This document shows, piece after piece, positions 1-5,709 of a DNA stretch of 5,778 nt. Origin of the DNA: Burkholderiaceae bacterium. GTDB taxonomy: Bacteria; Pseudomonadota; Gammaproteobacteria; Burkholderiales; Burkholderiaceae_E. The position numbers and the translations under genes are program-made. Within the stretch, counting starts at the first letter, position 1. Every line of letters starts with the position of its first letter. Where the stretch lies: contig JAHYJF010000225.1 of assembly GCA_019428955.1 (NCBI GenBank), positions 1 to 5,778 on the forward strand. The letters are read 5' to 3'. The notes under the pieces were generated by a model. That model was not told the origin of the DNA. It saw only the letters and a list, made by a program, of their open reading frames with translations, and ran no database searches.

Positions 1-1391
1 GTCTTCGGTGCTTCGTATTCCTGCACATGCACGGCCGTCCCGTACAGATCGACAGCCACGGCATATTCGGGCATATCAGCATCATAGAGGCGATAACACT
101 CAATTCCCTGACTACGGGCCCACTTGCCGAGACTCTTTAAATTCTTGCGCAGACGATTGGCAAACATCTCCGCCCCGGCAGAGAGAGGCTTTTCTTCACC
201 GGGCGGGCGGGTGGCGGCGCCGTAAAAATATTCCTTTTCGATCTGGAAATGGAGAAGACGGCACTCCAAGGCACCATTAAAGAGGGTATTCTGCTTAACC
301 GGCCGGATCTCCATGGCCCGCGCCAGGTCAGGGTTACCGGTAAAGATCGCCGCCTTCCAACCGACAAACTCACTGCGCAAACGGGTACCCAGAGTGCCAT
401 ACAGAGGCGCAAGTTGGTTCTTCTCACCGAGACGTTCACCGTATGGAGGGTTGACGACCACCAGGCCGGCCGTGCTCCCCGGCGTGCGAACCAACTTTTC
501 GACATCACGGCGTTCAAAACGCAACTTGCCGCCAAAACCGGCGGCATCGGCATTGATGCGCGCTGCCCGGATCGCCCCGGCGGCACTGTCAAAACCGCAA
601 AGGAGGGGCAGACGGGCCATACCGACTTCACGACGTTGCCGAGCTTCAGCCAGCAAGGGGCGCCAAAGAGCATCATCATGAACACGCCAACGCTTGAAGC
701 CGAAATCCTCCCGGTAAAGTCCCGGCGCAATGTCAGCAGCAATCAGCGCCGCTTCAATAACAAAGGTTCCAGAACCACACATCGGATCGATCAGCGCGCC
801 GCCATCGGCAGCGATCTTGGGCCAACCGATGCGCAGGAGAATAGCCGCCGCTAGATTCTCTTTGAGGGGAGCGAGGACCGTCTCATGGCGGTAACCGCGT
901 TTATGTAGACTCTCGCCGGAAAGGTCGAGAGAAACAATCGCCCGATTCCGGCGCAGATACAGGTTGAAGCGGAGATCCGGTTTGTCGACATCGACGTCAG
1001 GCCGAAAACCCCGCTCTTCACGCAACACATCAACGATGGCATCCTTGATCTTGAGCGCGGCAAAGCGGGAGTGAGTAATTTCAGAGGAAGTGATCGTCGC
1101 ATCGACGGCAAAGGTGGCACCACTATCAAGATGATCACTCCAAGGGATATTTCTCGCCCCCTCATAAAGCTCTTGCGGCGTGGTAGCGGCATATTCAGCC
1201 AGAGGAAGAAAAACCCGGCTCGCCAGACGCGACCAGAGGCAGACGCGATATGCAAGTTCGAGAGTACCGCTAAAGTAGACCCCGGCGCGGGTTTCCCGCA
1301 AAGACGTCGCGCCCAAAGAACGTAACTCTTCCGCCAGGAGGGACTCAACCCCAAGGGGCGCGGTGGCAAAGAAGGACTGCAACAGGAGCAT
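1..1391 (-). CDS. rlmL: Bifunctional 23S rRNA methyltransferase RlmKL, N-terminal part (runs off left edge)
   Basis: By family, this enzyme methylates 23S rRNA in the cytoplasm: the RlmL half makes m2G2445 and the RlmK half m7G2069 (E. coli numbering), using S-adenosylmethionine. The frame is open from ATG at 1391 to the window edge, giving 463 complete codons. Residues of about 40-155 form the THUMP region. A Rossmann methyltransferase follows, with the SAM-binding motif DPMCGSGT at 202-209 and the catalytic motif NPPYGER at 314-320. Residues 411-463 (FANRLRKNLK, ECYRLYDADMPEY, VQEYEAPK) match the start of the RlmK half of E. coli RlmKL, so this is the long fused form of roughly 700 residues, about two thirds of it visible. 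The start has an AGGAGGT ribosome site and overlaps the stop of the PHP gene by one base, so the two are probably translationally coupled. The 3' end is missing only because the window ends. Confidence 0.95.
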   Translation of the reverse strand, partial: MLLLQSFFATAPLGVESLLAEELRSLGATSLRETRAGVYFSGTLELAYRVCLWSRLASRVFLPLAEYAATTPQELYEGARNIPWSDHLDSGATFAVDATITSSEITHSRFAALKIKDAIVDVLREERGFRPDVDVDKPDLRFNLYLRRNRAIVSLDLSGESLHKRGYRHETVLAPLKENLAAAILLRIGWPKIAADGGALIDPMCGSGTFVIEAALIAADIAPGLYREDFGFKRWRVHDDALWRPLLAEARQRREVGMARLPLLCGFDSAAGAIRAARINADAAGFGGKLRFERRDVEKLVRTPGSTAGLVVVNPPYGERLGEKNQLAPLYGTLGTRLRSEFVGWKAAIFTGNPDLARAMEIRPVKQNTLFNGALECRLLHFQIEKEYFYGAATRPPGEEKPLSAGAEMFANRLRKNLKSLGKWARSQGIECYRLYDADMPEYAVAVDLYGTAVHVQEYEAPK

Positions 1392-2260
1392 CAGACCTCC
1401 TGCTGCCGACGATAAATGACCGCGTTGACTTCATCAAGGTACTTGGCGGGAACTTTGAGATTGCCGCGATGACCACCAAGAGTCAAAACTTCACCGTCAG
1501 CACCATGAAAATCAGACCCCCCGGTGACGACCAGACCATTACGCCGCGCTAGAGAGATCGTCCAATCGATCATGTCATTGTCTGCGCCGTTGTTGTAAGC
1601 CTCGACACCGTCAAGACCGAACTTTGTAAAGCTCTTGACCAGACTTTCAAGGGTACGGCGATCCGGAGTAATATATGGGGGATGCGCCAGTACTGCGGCG
1701 CCGCCGGCCCGGTGGATCATGGCAATGGCATCTTCGATCGGGAAGAAACGCTTCTCGACATTGCATGGTACCAGATAACGCTCGAAAGCTTCCTCTTTGT
1801 TCTGCACATGTCCGGCATCGAGAAGAGCCATGGCAATATGCGGGCGACCGATCGTCCCGCCGGCTTTCTCCTGTACTTTCGCAAGATCGAGAGGCGTACG
1901 CCCCTCCTTCAGTAACTTTTCATTGACGAGCTCAACGATATGTTCATTGCGATGTTCCCGAAAATCCCGAAAATCCGCCAAGGATTCCAGTAATTCGGGA
2001 TGATGATGATCAAAGCCGTAACCGAGGAGATGAATATCCTGATACTCCCCCCACTGCGTTGAAAGCTCAACAGCGGTCAGGACTTCAAGGCCAAGGGCCG
2101 ATCCAGCCAGCATGGCGGCATCAATTCCATCGACGTTATCATGATCAGCCAGTGCCACCGCCGAGAGACCAATCGCTTTGGCCATCTGCATAACCTCATC
2201 CGGCGAATAAAGTCCATCCGAAGAAGTACTGTGCAAGTGAAGATCAATATATTGCGACAT
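1391..2260 (-). CDS. PHP-domain phosphoesterase, RNase AM/YciV/TrpH family
   Basis: The protein has 289 residues, close to E. coli RNase AM (rnm/yciV, about 293), a 5'-3' exoribonuclease that trims short RNA 5' ends, including those of rRNA. The polymerase-and-histidinol-phosphatase metal ligands are all present: HLH at 8-10, D15, ADHD at 38-41, E65, H77, H141 in GRPH, H193 in AHP, and D250/H252 in GSDFH. It should be a soluble metal-dependent phosphoesterase. The RNA substrate is inferred from the family; relatives include 3',5'-nucleotide bisphosphate phosphatases. ATG at 2260 is preferred because GGAG lies five bases upstream and the protein then begins just before the first metal motif. 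The upstream in-frame GTG at 2311 has no ribosome site and would add 17 unconserved residues. The gene is first in an operon with rlmKL, joined by a TGATG overlap. Confidence 0.92.
   Translation of the reverse strand: MSQYIDLHLHSTSSDGLYSPDEVMQMAKAIGLSAVALADHDNVDGIDAAMLAGSALGLEVLTAVELSTQWGEYQDIHLLGYGFDHHHPELLESLADFRDFREHRNEHIVELVNEKLLKEGRTPLDLAKVQEKAGGTIGRPHIAMALLDAGHVQNKEEAFERYLVPCNVEKRFFPIEDAIAMIHRAGGAAVLAHPPYITPDRRTLESLVKSFTKFGLDGVEAYNNGADNDMIDWTISLARRNGLVVTGGSDFHGADGEVLTLGGHRGNLKVPAKYLDEVNAVIYRRQQEV
1395..1401 (-). promoter_or_regulatory. Ribosome binding site of rlmKL
   Basis: AGGAGGT on the minus strand lies inside the last codons of the PHP gene, three bases before the ATG at 1391. The site is strong but the spacing is short. 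It supports this start and termination-reinitiation across the TGATG overlap. A TTG three codons further in would have more usual spacing and is an alternative start. Confidence 0.6.
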
Positions 2261-2352
2261 AAAGGCTCCGAAACTATCCCAGATTAAAATATTTACAGCG
2301 ACAACTATCACGGCATTAAGATAAGAAGATAGTCTTTTTTAAACGCACTGCC
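2261..2352 (-). promoter_or_regulatory. AT-rich upstream region of the PHP-rlmKL operon
   Basis: This 92-base non-coding stretch lies between the citrate synthase terminator and the PHP start and is clearly richer in A/T than the flanking genes. It should hold the operon promoter, because the terminator upstream would insulate it from citrate synthase transcription. I could not find a convincing pair of -35 and -10 hexamers at normal spacing, so the promoter position is inference only. A GGAG ribosome site (2266-2269) sits at its downstream end. Confidence 0.35.
2266..2269 (-). promoter_or_regulatory. Ribosome binding site that fixes the PHP gene start
   Basis: GGAG on the minus strand, five bases before ATG at 2260. 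It decides for this start over the GTG 51 bases upstream, which has no such site. Confidence 0.55.
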
Positions 2353-2395
2353 AATAGAAACAGGAGACACCGTAACAGTGTCTCCTGTTTCTATT
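2353..2395 (-). terminator. Strong intrinsic terminator after citrate synthase
   Basis: A perfect 18-bp inverted repeat (2353-2370 with 2378-2395) encloses a 7-base loop (2371-2377). The stem has a G/C-containing core, CAGGAGACAC/GTGTCTCCTG, with A-rich and T-rich outer parts. It begins 36 bases beyond the citrate synthase stop. On the minus strand the T-rich run TTTCTATT is within the closing stem; on the plus strand the stem is followed by TTTACTT, so it may work in both directions. No plus-strand gene is seen to its left, so its evident job is to end citrate synthase transcripts before the PHP operon. Confidence 0.85.
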
Positions 2396-2431
2396 TTACT
2401 TCAATATTTTACAAGAAAATTTATTTTGTAC

Positions 2432-2947
2432 TTATTTGATCTCGCGACCACCAGCGGCAGCCCATTGCTCAAGCATCGCGGTCGTGACCGACTTCGGACG
2501 CTCAATGGCATAACCGAGACCGCGATCCCAGGTAATATTGGCCATGCAGCCGAGGGCACGACCCACACCGAAGAGAACGGTGTAGAAGTCATATTCGCGG
2601 AGACCGAAGTAGTACTGGATGACGCCGGACTGGGCATCAACGTTTGGCCAAGGATTCTTGGTTTTGCCATGCTCGGTGAGGACACCCGGAGCAACTTCAA
2701 AGATCATGGAGACAACTTTGAAGAGAGGATCTTCTTTCAGACCCGGAGTGGTGAGGCAGAACTCGCGCTGAGCCATGTAGCGAGGATCGGTCTTGCGCAG
2801 AACGGCATGACCATAGCCAGGGATAACCTGACCAGCATTAAGGGTATCCCAAAGAGCTGATTTGATCAGTTCTTTAGTCGGCTCGACGCCTTTGCAATAC
2901 TTTTCCTGGAAGTTCATCGTCCAGGCCAGGACTTCCTGGTTGGCAAG
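2432..2947 (-). CDS. gltA: Citrate synthase, C-terminal 171 residues, 5' part lost at junction
   Basis: Citrate synthase condenses acetyl-CoA with oxaloacetate at the entry to the TCA cycle. This fragment resembles the eukaryotic/mitochondrial si-type enzyme known from Geobacter and relatives, not the common bacterial type. Visible motifs, numbered in the fragment, are LANQEV at 1-6, GYGHAVLRKTDPR at 44-56 carrying the second catalytic His (H47), NPWPNVDAQSG at 98-108 carrying the catalytic Asp (D104), FGVGRALG at 126-133 and IERPKSVTT at 148-156. The family has GPLHG just before LANQEV, including the first catalytic His; here the sequence breaks exactly there, so over half the protein is missing. 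The codons upstream (2948-3223) read antisense to the phosphatase and receiver genes and are not citrate synthase. The stop is TAA at 2434-2432, followed by a terminator. The fragment alone could not be active. The loss probably reflects a misjoin, not decay, since what remains is intact. Confidence 0.93.
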   Translation of the reverse strand, partial: LANQEVLAWTMNFQEKYCKGVEPTKELIKSALWDTLNAGQVIPGYGHAVLRKTDPRYMAQREFCLTTPGLKEDPLFKVVSMIFEVAPGVLTEHGKTKNPWPNVDAQSGVIQYYFGLREYDFYTVLFGVGRALGCMANITWDRGLGYAIERPKSVTTAMLEQWAAAGGREIK

Positions 2948-2953
2948 ATGGCG
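2943..2953. other. Junction of two unrelated DNA pieces (probable chimeric join)
   Basis: Citrate synthase homology stops at the CTT codon ending at 2947 (minus strand) and PP2C phosphatase homology begins at 2948-2951 (plus strand). The expected neighbours would be a GGT glycine codon on the citrate synthase side and a CTG-type leucine codon before AQGDLL on the phosphatase side, so the break is best placed at 2948/2949, with at most a base or two shared. GC content jumps at this point. There is no inverted repeat, transposase, integrase, tRNA or target-site duplication nearby. Confidence 0.85.
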
Positions 2954-3190
2954 CAGGGCGACCTGCTCGTCGCCTTCACCGACGGCGTCACCGAGGCGCG
3001 CGACCCGGACGGCCACGAGTTCGGCGAGGGGCGCCTGCTGGACGTCGTATCGGCGAACCGGCGCGCCGACGCCCAGGCGGTGCTCGACGCCGTGCGCGCT
3101 GCCCTCGACGCCTTCGTGGCGGACGCGCCCACCCACGACGACTGCACCCTGGTGGTCGCGCGCTTCGGCATCCCACCCCTCGGGGGGTGA
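2949..3190 (+). CDS. SpoIIE/RsbU-family PP2C-type serine phosphatase, C-terminal 79-80 residues
   Basis: By family, this phosphatase dephosphorylates the phosphoserine of an anti-anti-sigma (STAS) protein and so switches a partner-switching pathway on. What is left is the end of the catalytic domain: GDLLVAFTDGVTEARD at 4-19 (the TDG aspartate is a metal ligand in PP2C enzymes), FGEGRL at 25-30 and the closing motif DDCTLVV at 67-73. The SpoIIE domain is usually near 190-200 residues and is often preceded by sensor domains (GAF, PAS, HAMP or receiver), so most of the protein, including any sensor, is missing. The apparent ATG at 2948 is probably made by the junction, since the family has a leucine or proline there. 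It is the first gene of the plus-strand cassette, 47 bases before the receiver gene. The product class is secure; the full architecture cannot be known from here. Confidence 0.88.
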
Positions 3191-3223
3191 CCGGTTATGC
3201 TCCACGGCGACGCCGAAGGGCAC

Positions 3224-3233
3224 GAGGGAGGAG
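3224..3233 (+). promoter_or_regulatory. Ribosome binding site fixing the GTG start of the receiver gene
   Basis: GAGGGAGGAG ends four bases before GTG at 3238. It decides for GTG, because the in-frame ATG upstream at 3187 overlaps the phosphatase stop region and would add a basic, unconserved leader of 17 residues. Confidence 0.65.
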
Positions 3234-3237
3234 CGCG

Positions 3238-3615
3238 GTGCCGAAGTTGCTCATCGCGGACGACGAGCCGCACATCCGAACGCTGCTGCAGCAGACCCTG
3301 GAGGCCCTGGAGGACGACGGGGTCGAACTGCTCATGGAACCCGACGGCGCGGCGGCGCTGGAGCGCATCCGCCGCGAGCGCCCCGACGTCGCCTTCCTCG
3401 ACGTGATGATGCCCAGGATGAACGGCTACGACGTGTGCGCGGCCGTGCGCGCCGATCCCGACCTGGCGCACGTCCGGGTGGTCCTGCTCACCGCCAAGGG
3501 CCAGGAGGCCGACCGGCAGCGCGGCGCCGACGTCGGCGCCCACCTCTACCTGACGAAGCCCTTCGATCCTGACGCTCTCCTCGAAACCGCCGAGCGCCTG
3601 CTCGGGTTGGGGTGA
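3238..3615 (+). CDS. Stand-alone response-regulator receiver protein
   Basis: This 125-residue protein is a single CheY-like receiver domain with no output domain. All phosphorylation-site residues are present: the acidic pair D8/D9, phospho-acceptor D55 in FLDVMMPRMNGYD, T85 in LLTAK and K107 in LTKPFD. By family it should be phosphorylated by a histidine kinase or small phosphodonor and act through protein contact. No histidine kinase is in view. The start is GTG with a strong GAGGGAGGAG ribosome site; the mature first residues VPKLLIADDE fit the normal start of a receiver. It lies between the phosphatase and the ATPase gene, four bases before the latter, so it is probably co-expressed and may act on one of them. 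Its link to the phosphatase is inference: in many relatives the receiver is fused to the PP2C domain, whereas here it is separate. Confidence 0.92.
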   Translation: MPKLLIADDEPHIRTLLQQTLEALEDDGVELLMEPDGAAALERIRRERPDVAFLDVMMPRMNGYDVCAAVRADPDLAHVRVVLLTAKGQEADRQRGADVGAHLYLTKPFDPDALLETAERLLGLG

Positions 3616-3619
3616 TTCC

Positions 3620-4096
3620 ATGCCGGCGATGACCATGACCAAGCCCGCGACGAAGGCCCAGTTGGCCGTGTTCCTCGGGTTCGTCGACCTGATCTCGGAG
3701 CGCTACGGTCTCGACCGCGACCACGCGCACCGCCTCAAGCTGGTGCTCGAGGAGGCGATCGTCAACGTCGTCGAGCACGGCTACGCCACCCGCCACGAGC
3801 CGGGCGACCTGACGCTGACCGCCGACGTCGAGGGCGACGAGGCGGTGGTGACGCTGCAGGACCACGGCACGCCGTTCGGCCCGGACGACGCCCCCCCGCC
3901 CGACCTCGACAGCGACTGGGACCTGCGTCGCGTCGGCGGGCTCGGCTGGCACCTGATCCGCGAGCTGACCGACGCCGTCGCGTACCACCCCGGTGACGCC
4001 GGCGGCGGCCGCCCGAACAGCCTGACGCTGCGCGTGCGCGGCGGGCACCAGGGCGCCGCGGAGTCGGGCGGCGCGTCGCGAGGAGGCGTCGCATGA
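3620..4096 (+). CDS. RsbW/SpoIIAB-like ATP-binding protein (anti-sigma/serine kinase type)
   Basis: A 158-residue GHKL ATPase of the HATPase_c_2 class. Members bind a partner (often a sigma factor) and phosphorylate the serine of a STAS protein. The N box is EEAIVNVVEHGY at 44-55, with E45 and N49 as the expected catalytic and magnesium residues. The G1 box is DHGTPF at 81-86, and the G2 box GGLGWHLI at 106-113 supplies the ATP lid glycines. NSLTLRV at 133-139 is the usual last strand. Residues 141-158 are a Gly/Ala-rich tail whose codons also carry the ribosome site of the next gene. The ATG at 3620 is four bases after the receiver stop; ATGs at codons 4 and 6 are alternatives, as only a weak GGGGTGA-like site precedes the first. 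The gene overlaps the STAS gene by ATGA. The partner is not identified, and no sigma factor is visible, so anti-sigma activity is a family-based expectation. Confidence 0.9.
   Translation: MPAMTMTKPATKAQLAVFLGFVDLISERYGLDRDHAHRLKLVLEEAIVNVVEHGYATRHEPGDLTLTADVEGDEAVVTLQDHGTPFGPDDAPPPDLDSDWDLRRVGGLGWHLIRELTDAVAYHPGDAGGGRPNSLTLRVRGGHQGAAESGGASRGGVA
4081..4086 (+). promoter_or_regulatory. Ribosome binding site of the STAS gene inside the ATPase gene
   Basis: AGGAGG lies within the last codons of the ATPase gene, six bases before ATG at 4093. Together with the ATGA overlap it points to coupled translation, which would hold kinase and antagonist at matched levels. Confidence 0.7.
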
Positions 4097-4437
4097 GGTC
4101 GTTCGAGCTCGAGACCCGCTCCGGGGACGGCGCGGCGGTGGTGGAGGTGGCCGGCTCGGTCGACGCCGTCACGGCCCCGCGCCTGGCCGAGGCGCTGCAG
4201 GCCACGGTCGCGGGCGGCGAGCCGCGCGTGGTCGTGGACCTCGCGGGCGTCAGCTACGTCAGCAGCGCCGGGCTCAGGGCGATCCTGTCCGGCGTCAAGG
4301 CCGCGCGCACGGCCGGCGGCGACCTCGCCGTGGCGGCCGCGCAGCCGCAGGTGCGCGAGGTGTTCGAGCTCGCGGGCCTGACGACCATCGTCGTCTTCCA
4401 CGACGACGCGGCCGCCGCCATCGCCGGCCTGCGCTAG
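4093..4437 (+). CDS. STAS-domain anti-sigma factor antagonist (RsbV/SpoIIAA-like)
   Basis: A 114-residue single STAS domain. Residues 49-61 (DLAGVSYVSSAGL) align without gaps to B. subtilis SpoIIAA 49-61, putting S58 at the position of its phosphorylated serine (S58). The usual aspartate before it is a serine (S57), a common variant in the SSAGL group. The motif GSVDAVTAPRLAEAL at 21-35 is the typical first-helix region. In the known scheme the unphosphorylated form binds the RsbW-like partner and frees its target; the kinase upstream would phosphorylate S58 and the PP2C enzyme would reverse this. The order phosphatase, receiver, kinase, antagonist, with ATGA overlap and a strong ribosome site, supports one operon. 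Its TAG stop (4435-4437) overlaps the stop of the convergent MFS gene. Product class is secure; the physiological target is unknown. Confidence 0.93.
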   Translation: MRSFELETRSGDGAAVVEVAGSVDAVTAPRLAEALQATVAGGEPRVVVDLAGVSYVSSAGLRAILSGVKAARTAGGDLAVAAAQPQVREVFELAGLTTIVVFHDDAAAAIAGLR

Positions 4438-5657
4438 GCGCCCGCCGGGGCGACCCGGGCGCCCGCCCACGCGAGGCACAGCGCGGCGGCGAGCGTGATC
4501 GCCCCCGTGCCCAGCAGCGCCAGCCGGTAGCCCTCGGAGCCGCCGAGGGCCTCGACCACCACGCCGATGGCCCACTGCAGGGCGAAGACCCCGCCGATGC
4601 TGCCGGCGTTGACGAAGCCGGTGGCGCGCCCCGAGCGGGCGACGCCGAGCAGCGCGCGGGCGTTCGACAGCGCCAGCACGCAGAAGCCGCCGGTGAAGCC
4701 GAGCAGCGCGTACAGCGGCAGGACCCACGCCAGCGGCGTGACGCCGGGCACGACGGCGGCGAGCGCCAGCTGCACGGCGGCGAAGGCGACCGCGGTCGCC
4801 AGCGTCACGCGCCGCAGGCCCAGGCGGTCGGCCAGCGCCCCCGACGAGGCGTAGCCGAGGCTCACGCCGAGCGAGAGGGTGAGCAGGAAGCGTCCGGCCG
4901 TCGCCGCGTCGACGCCGAAGCCGTCGTAGAGGTAGGGGCCGCCCCACAGCGTCTGGAAGGCGAGCACCGGGCCGGTGTGGGCGGCGCCGAGGAACATGAC
5001 GGCGGCGAGGGCGAGGTAGGTGGAGCCGGTGAGGGGCGCGTCAGGCGCGGTCGTCGCCGCGTTCGGGTCCCGGCGTCGCCGCGCCGGCGCGGGCGGCGTC
5101 CGCCACCAGATGAGGGCGGTGACGGCGGCCACCACCAGCGCGGCAGCCACGAAGGTGGCGCGCCATCCGAAGGCGGCGTTGGCCCACGCCAGCGGCGACG
5201 ACGCGAGCAGCGCCCCGAGCGAGCCGGAGGCGAAGTAGACGCCGGAGATCGTGGCGAAGCGCTGCGGCGGCCACCACAGCGCGAAGGCCTTCAGCCCCGC
5301 CAGCAGCACGCTGCCGGTCCCCACGCCGAGCAGGACGCGGCCCAGGGCCAGCGCCGGCAGCGAGGCGCCGACGGCGAACAGCAGCGCGCCGACCACGCCG
5401 AGCGACATGAGGCTCGCCGCCACGCCGCGGGGGCCCCAGCGGTCGAGCGCGAGGCCCACCGGCAGCTGCGCCGCGGCGTAGGCGGCGAAGAACAGCGCGG
5501 TCATCAAGCCCAGGTCGGCGGGCCCCAGGCCGACGTCGCGCTGCAGGTCGGGCGCCAGGACCGCGTTGGCGGAGCGCAGGAAGTAGCTGAGGAAGTACCC
5601 GGCGGTGAAGGTGAGGAAGAGCGGGACGCTCGCGCGGGTCGCTGGGGCGGCGTTCAT
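4434..5657 (-). CDS. Major facilitator superfamily transporter, substrate unknown
   Basis: A 407-residue, very hydrophobic protein of the usual 12-helix MFS length, in the inner membrane. The first half has the loop 2-3 signature LDRWGPRG at 71-78, and its counterpart ALADRLGLRR is at 274-283 in the second half. A hydrophilic, Arg/Pro-rich central loop lies at about 186-210 between the two six-helix bundles. A motif of the type YFLSYFLRSANAVLAPDL at 21-38 in helix 1 is seen in proton-coupled permeases of several subfamilies, so I do not assign a substrate. The start is ATG at 5657; no clear ribosome site precedes it, but no better start is seen. It converges on the STAS gene, sharing the tetramer CTAG for both stops. 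It lies downstream of another minus-strand gene at the right edge and may be co-transcribed with it. Confidence 0.9.
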   Translation of the reverse strand: MNAAPATRASVPLFLTFTAGYFLSYFLRSANAVLAPDLQRDVGLGPADLGLMTALFFAAYAAAQLPVGLALDRWGPRGVAASLMSLGVVGALLFAVGASLPALALGRVLLGVGTGSVLLAGLKAFALWWPPQRFATISGVYFASGSLGALLASSPLAWANAAFGWRATFVAAALVVAAVTALIWWRTPPAPARRRRDPNAATTAPDAPLTGSTYLALAAVMFLGAAHTGPVLAFQTLWGGPYLYDGFGVDAATAGRFLLTLSLGVSLGYASSGALADRLGLRRVTLATAVAFAAVQLALAAVVPGVTPLAWVLPLYALLGFTGGFCVLALSNARALLGVARSGRATGFVNAGSIGGVFALQWAIGVVVEALGGSEGYRLALLGTGAITLAAALCLAWAGARVAPAGA

Positions 5658-5676
5658 GACGCCGCGCAGCGTACGC

Positions 5677-5709
5677 CGTTCAGGCGCCGGCCGGTGGGTC
5701 GACCAGCGA
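5677..5709. repeat. Direct repeat copy A (gene 3' end)
   Basis: Aligned without gaps to copy B 68 bases to the right: 7 identical bases, 9 mostly different, then 17 identical (ggtgggtcgaccagcga). On the minus strand it codes for SLVDPPAGA and a TGA stop. Confidence 0.7.

Noticed and set aside
137..854. Overlapping open frames of about 200 codons on both strands within the first kilobase
   Set aside because: They overlap the RlmKL frame, which has continuous homology over 463 codons; none shows a motif.
851..1369. Minus-strand open frame of 172 codons near the rlmKL start
   Set aside because: It is in another frame from RlmKL and begins inside it; the RlmKL frame carries the conserved THUMP sequence.
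1957..1974. Two tandem copies of the 9-mer cccgaaaat
   Set aside because: They encode a short D-F-R repeat in a helix of the PHP protein; two copies are too few to be more than chance or local slippage.
2320..2346. Possible plus-strand terminator: short aaga/tctt stem followed by a T run
   Set aside because: Only a 4-bp A/T-rich stem, with no plus-strand gene to its left to terminate.
2353..2395. Inverted repeat considered as an insertion-sequence end or recombination site
   Set aside because: The hairpin with T-rich flank right after a stop codon fits an intrinsic terminator, and there is no transposase or target duplication.
3191..3237. Possible -10 element (TTATGC) before the receiver gene
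   Set aside because: No -35 element at usual spacing; the gap is short and the genes look co-transcribed.
2862..3572. Plus-strand open frame of 236 codons covering the junction, the phosphatase and the receiver gene
   Set aside because: It is an Arg/Pro/Ala-rich out-of-frame shadow of the receiver and phosphatase genes; its left end is antisense to citrate synthase.
3781..4947. Long minus-strand open frame of 388 codons opposite the ATPase and STAS genes and out of frame with the MFS gene
   Set aside because: The translation is low-complexity Arg/Gly/Ala, as expected from antisense frames in very GC-rich DNA, and it conflicts with three genes that have clear family motifs.
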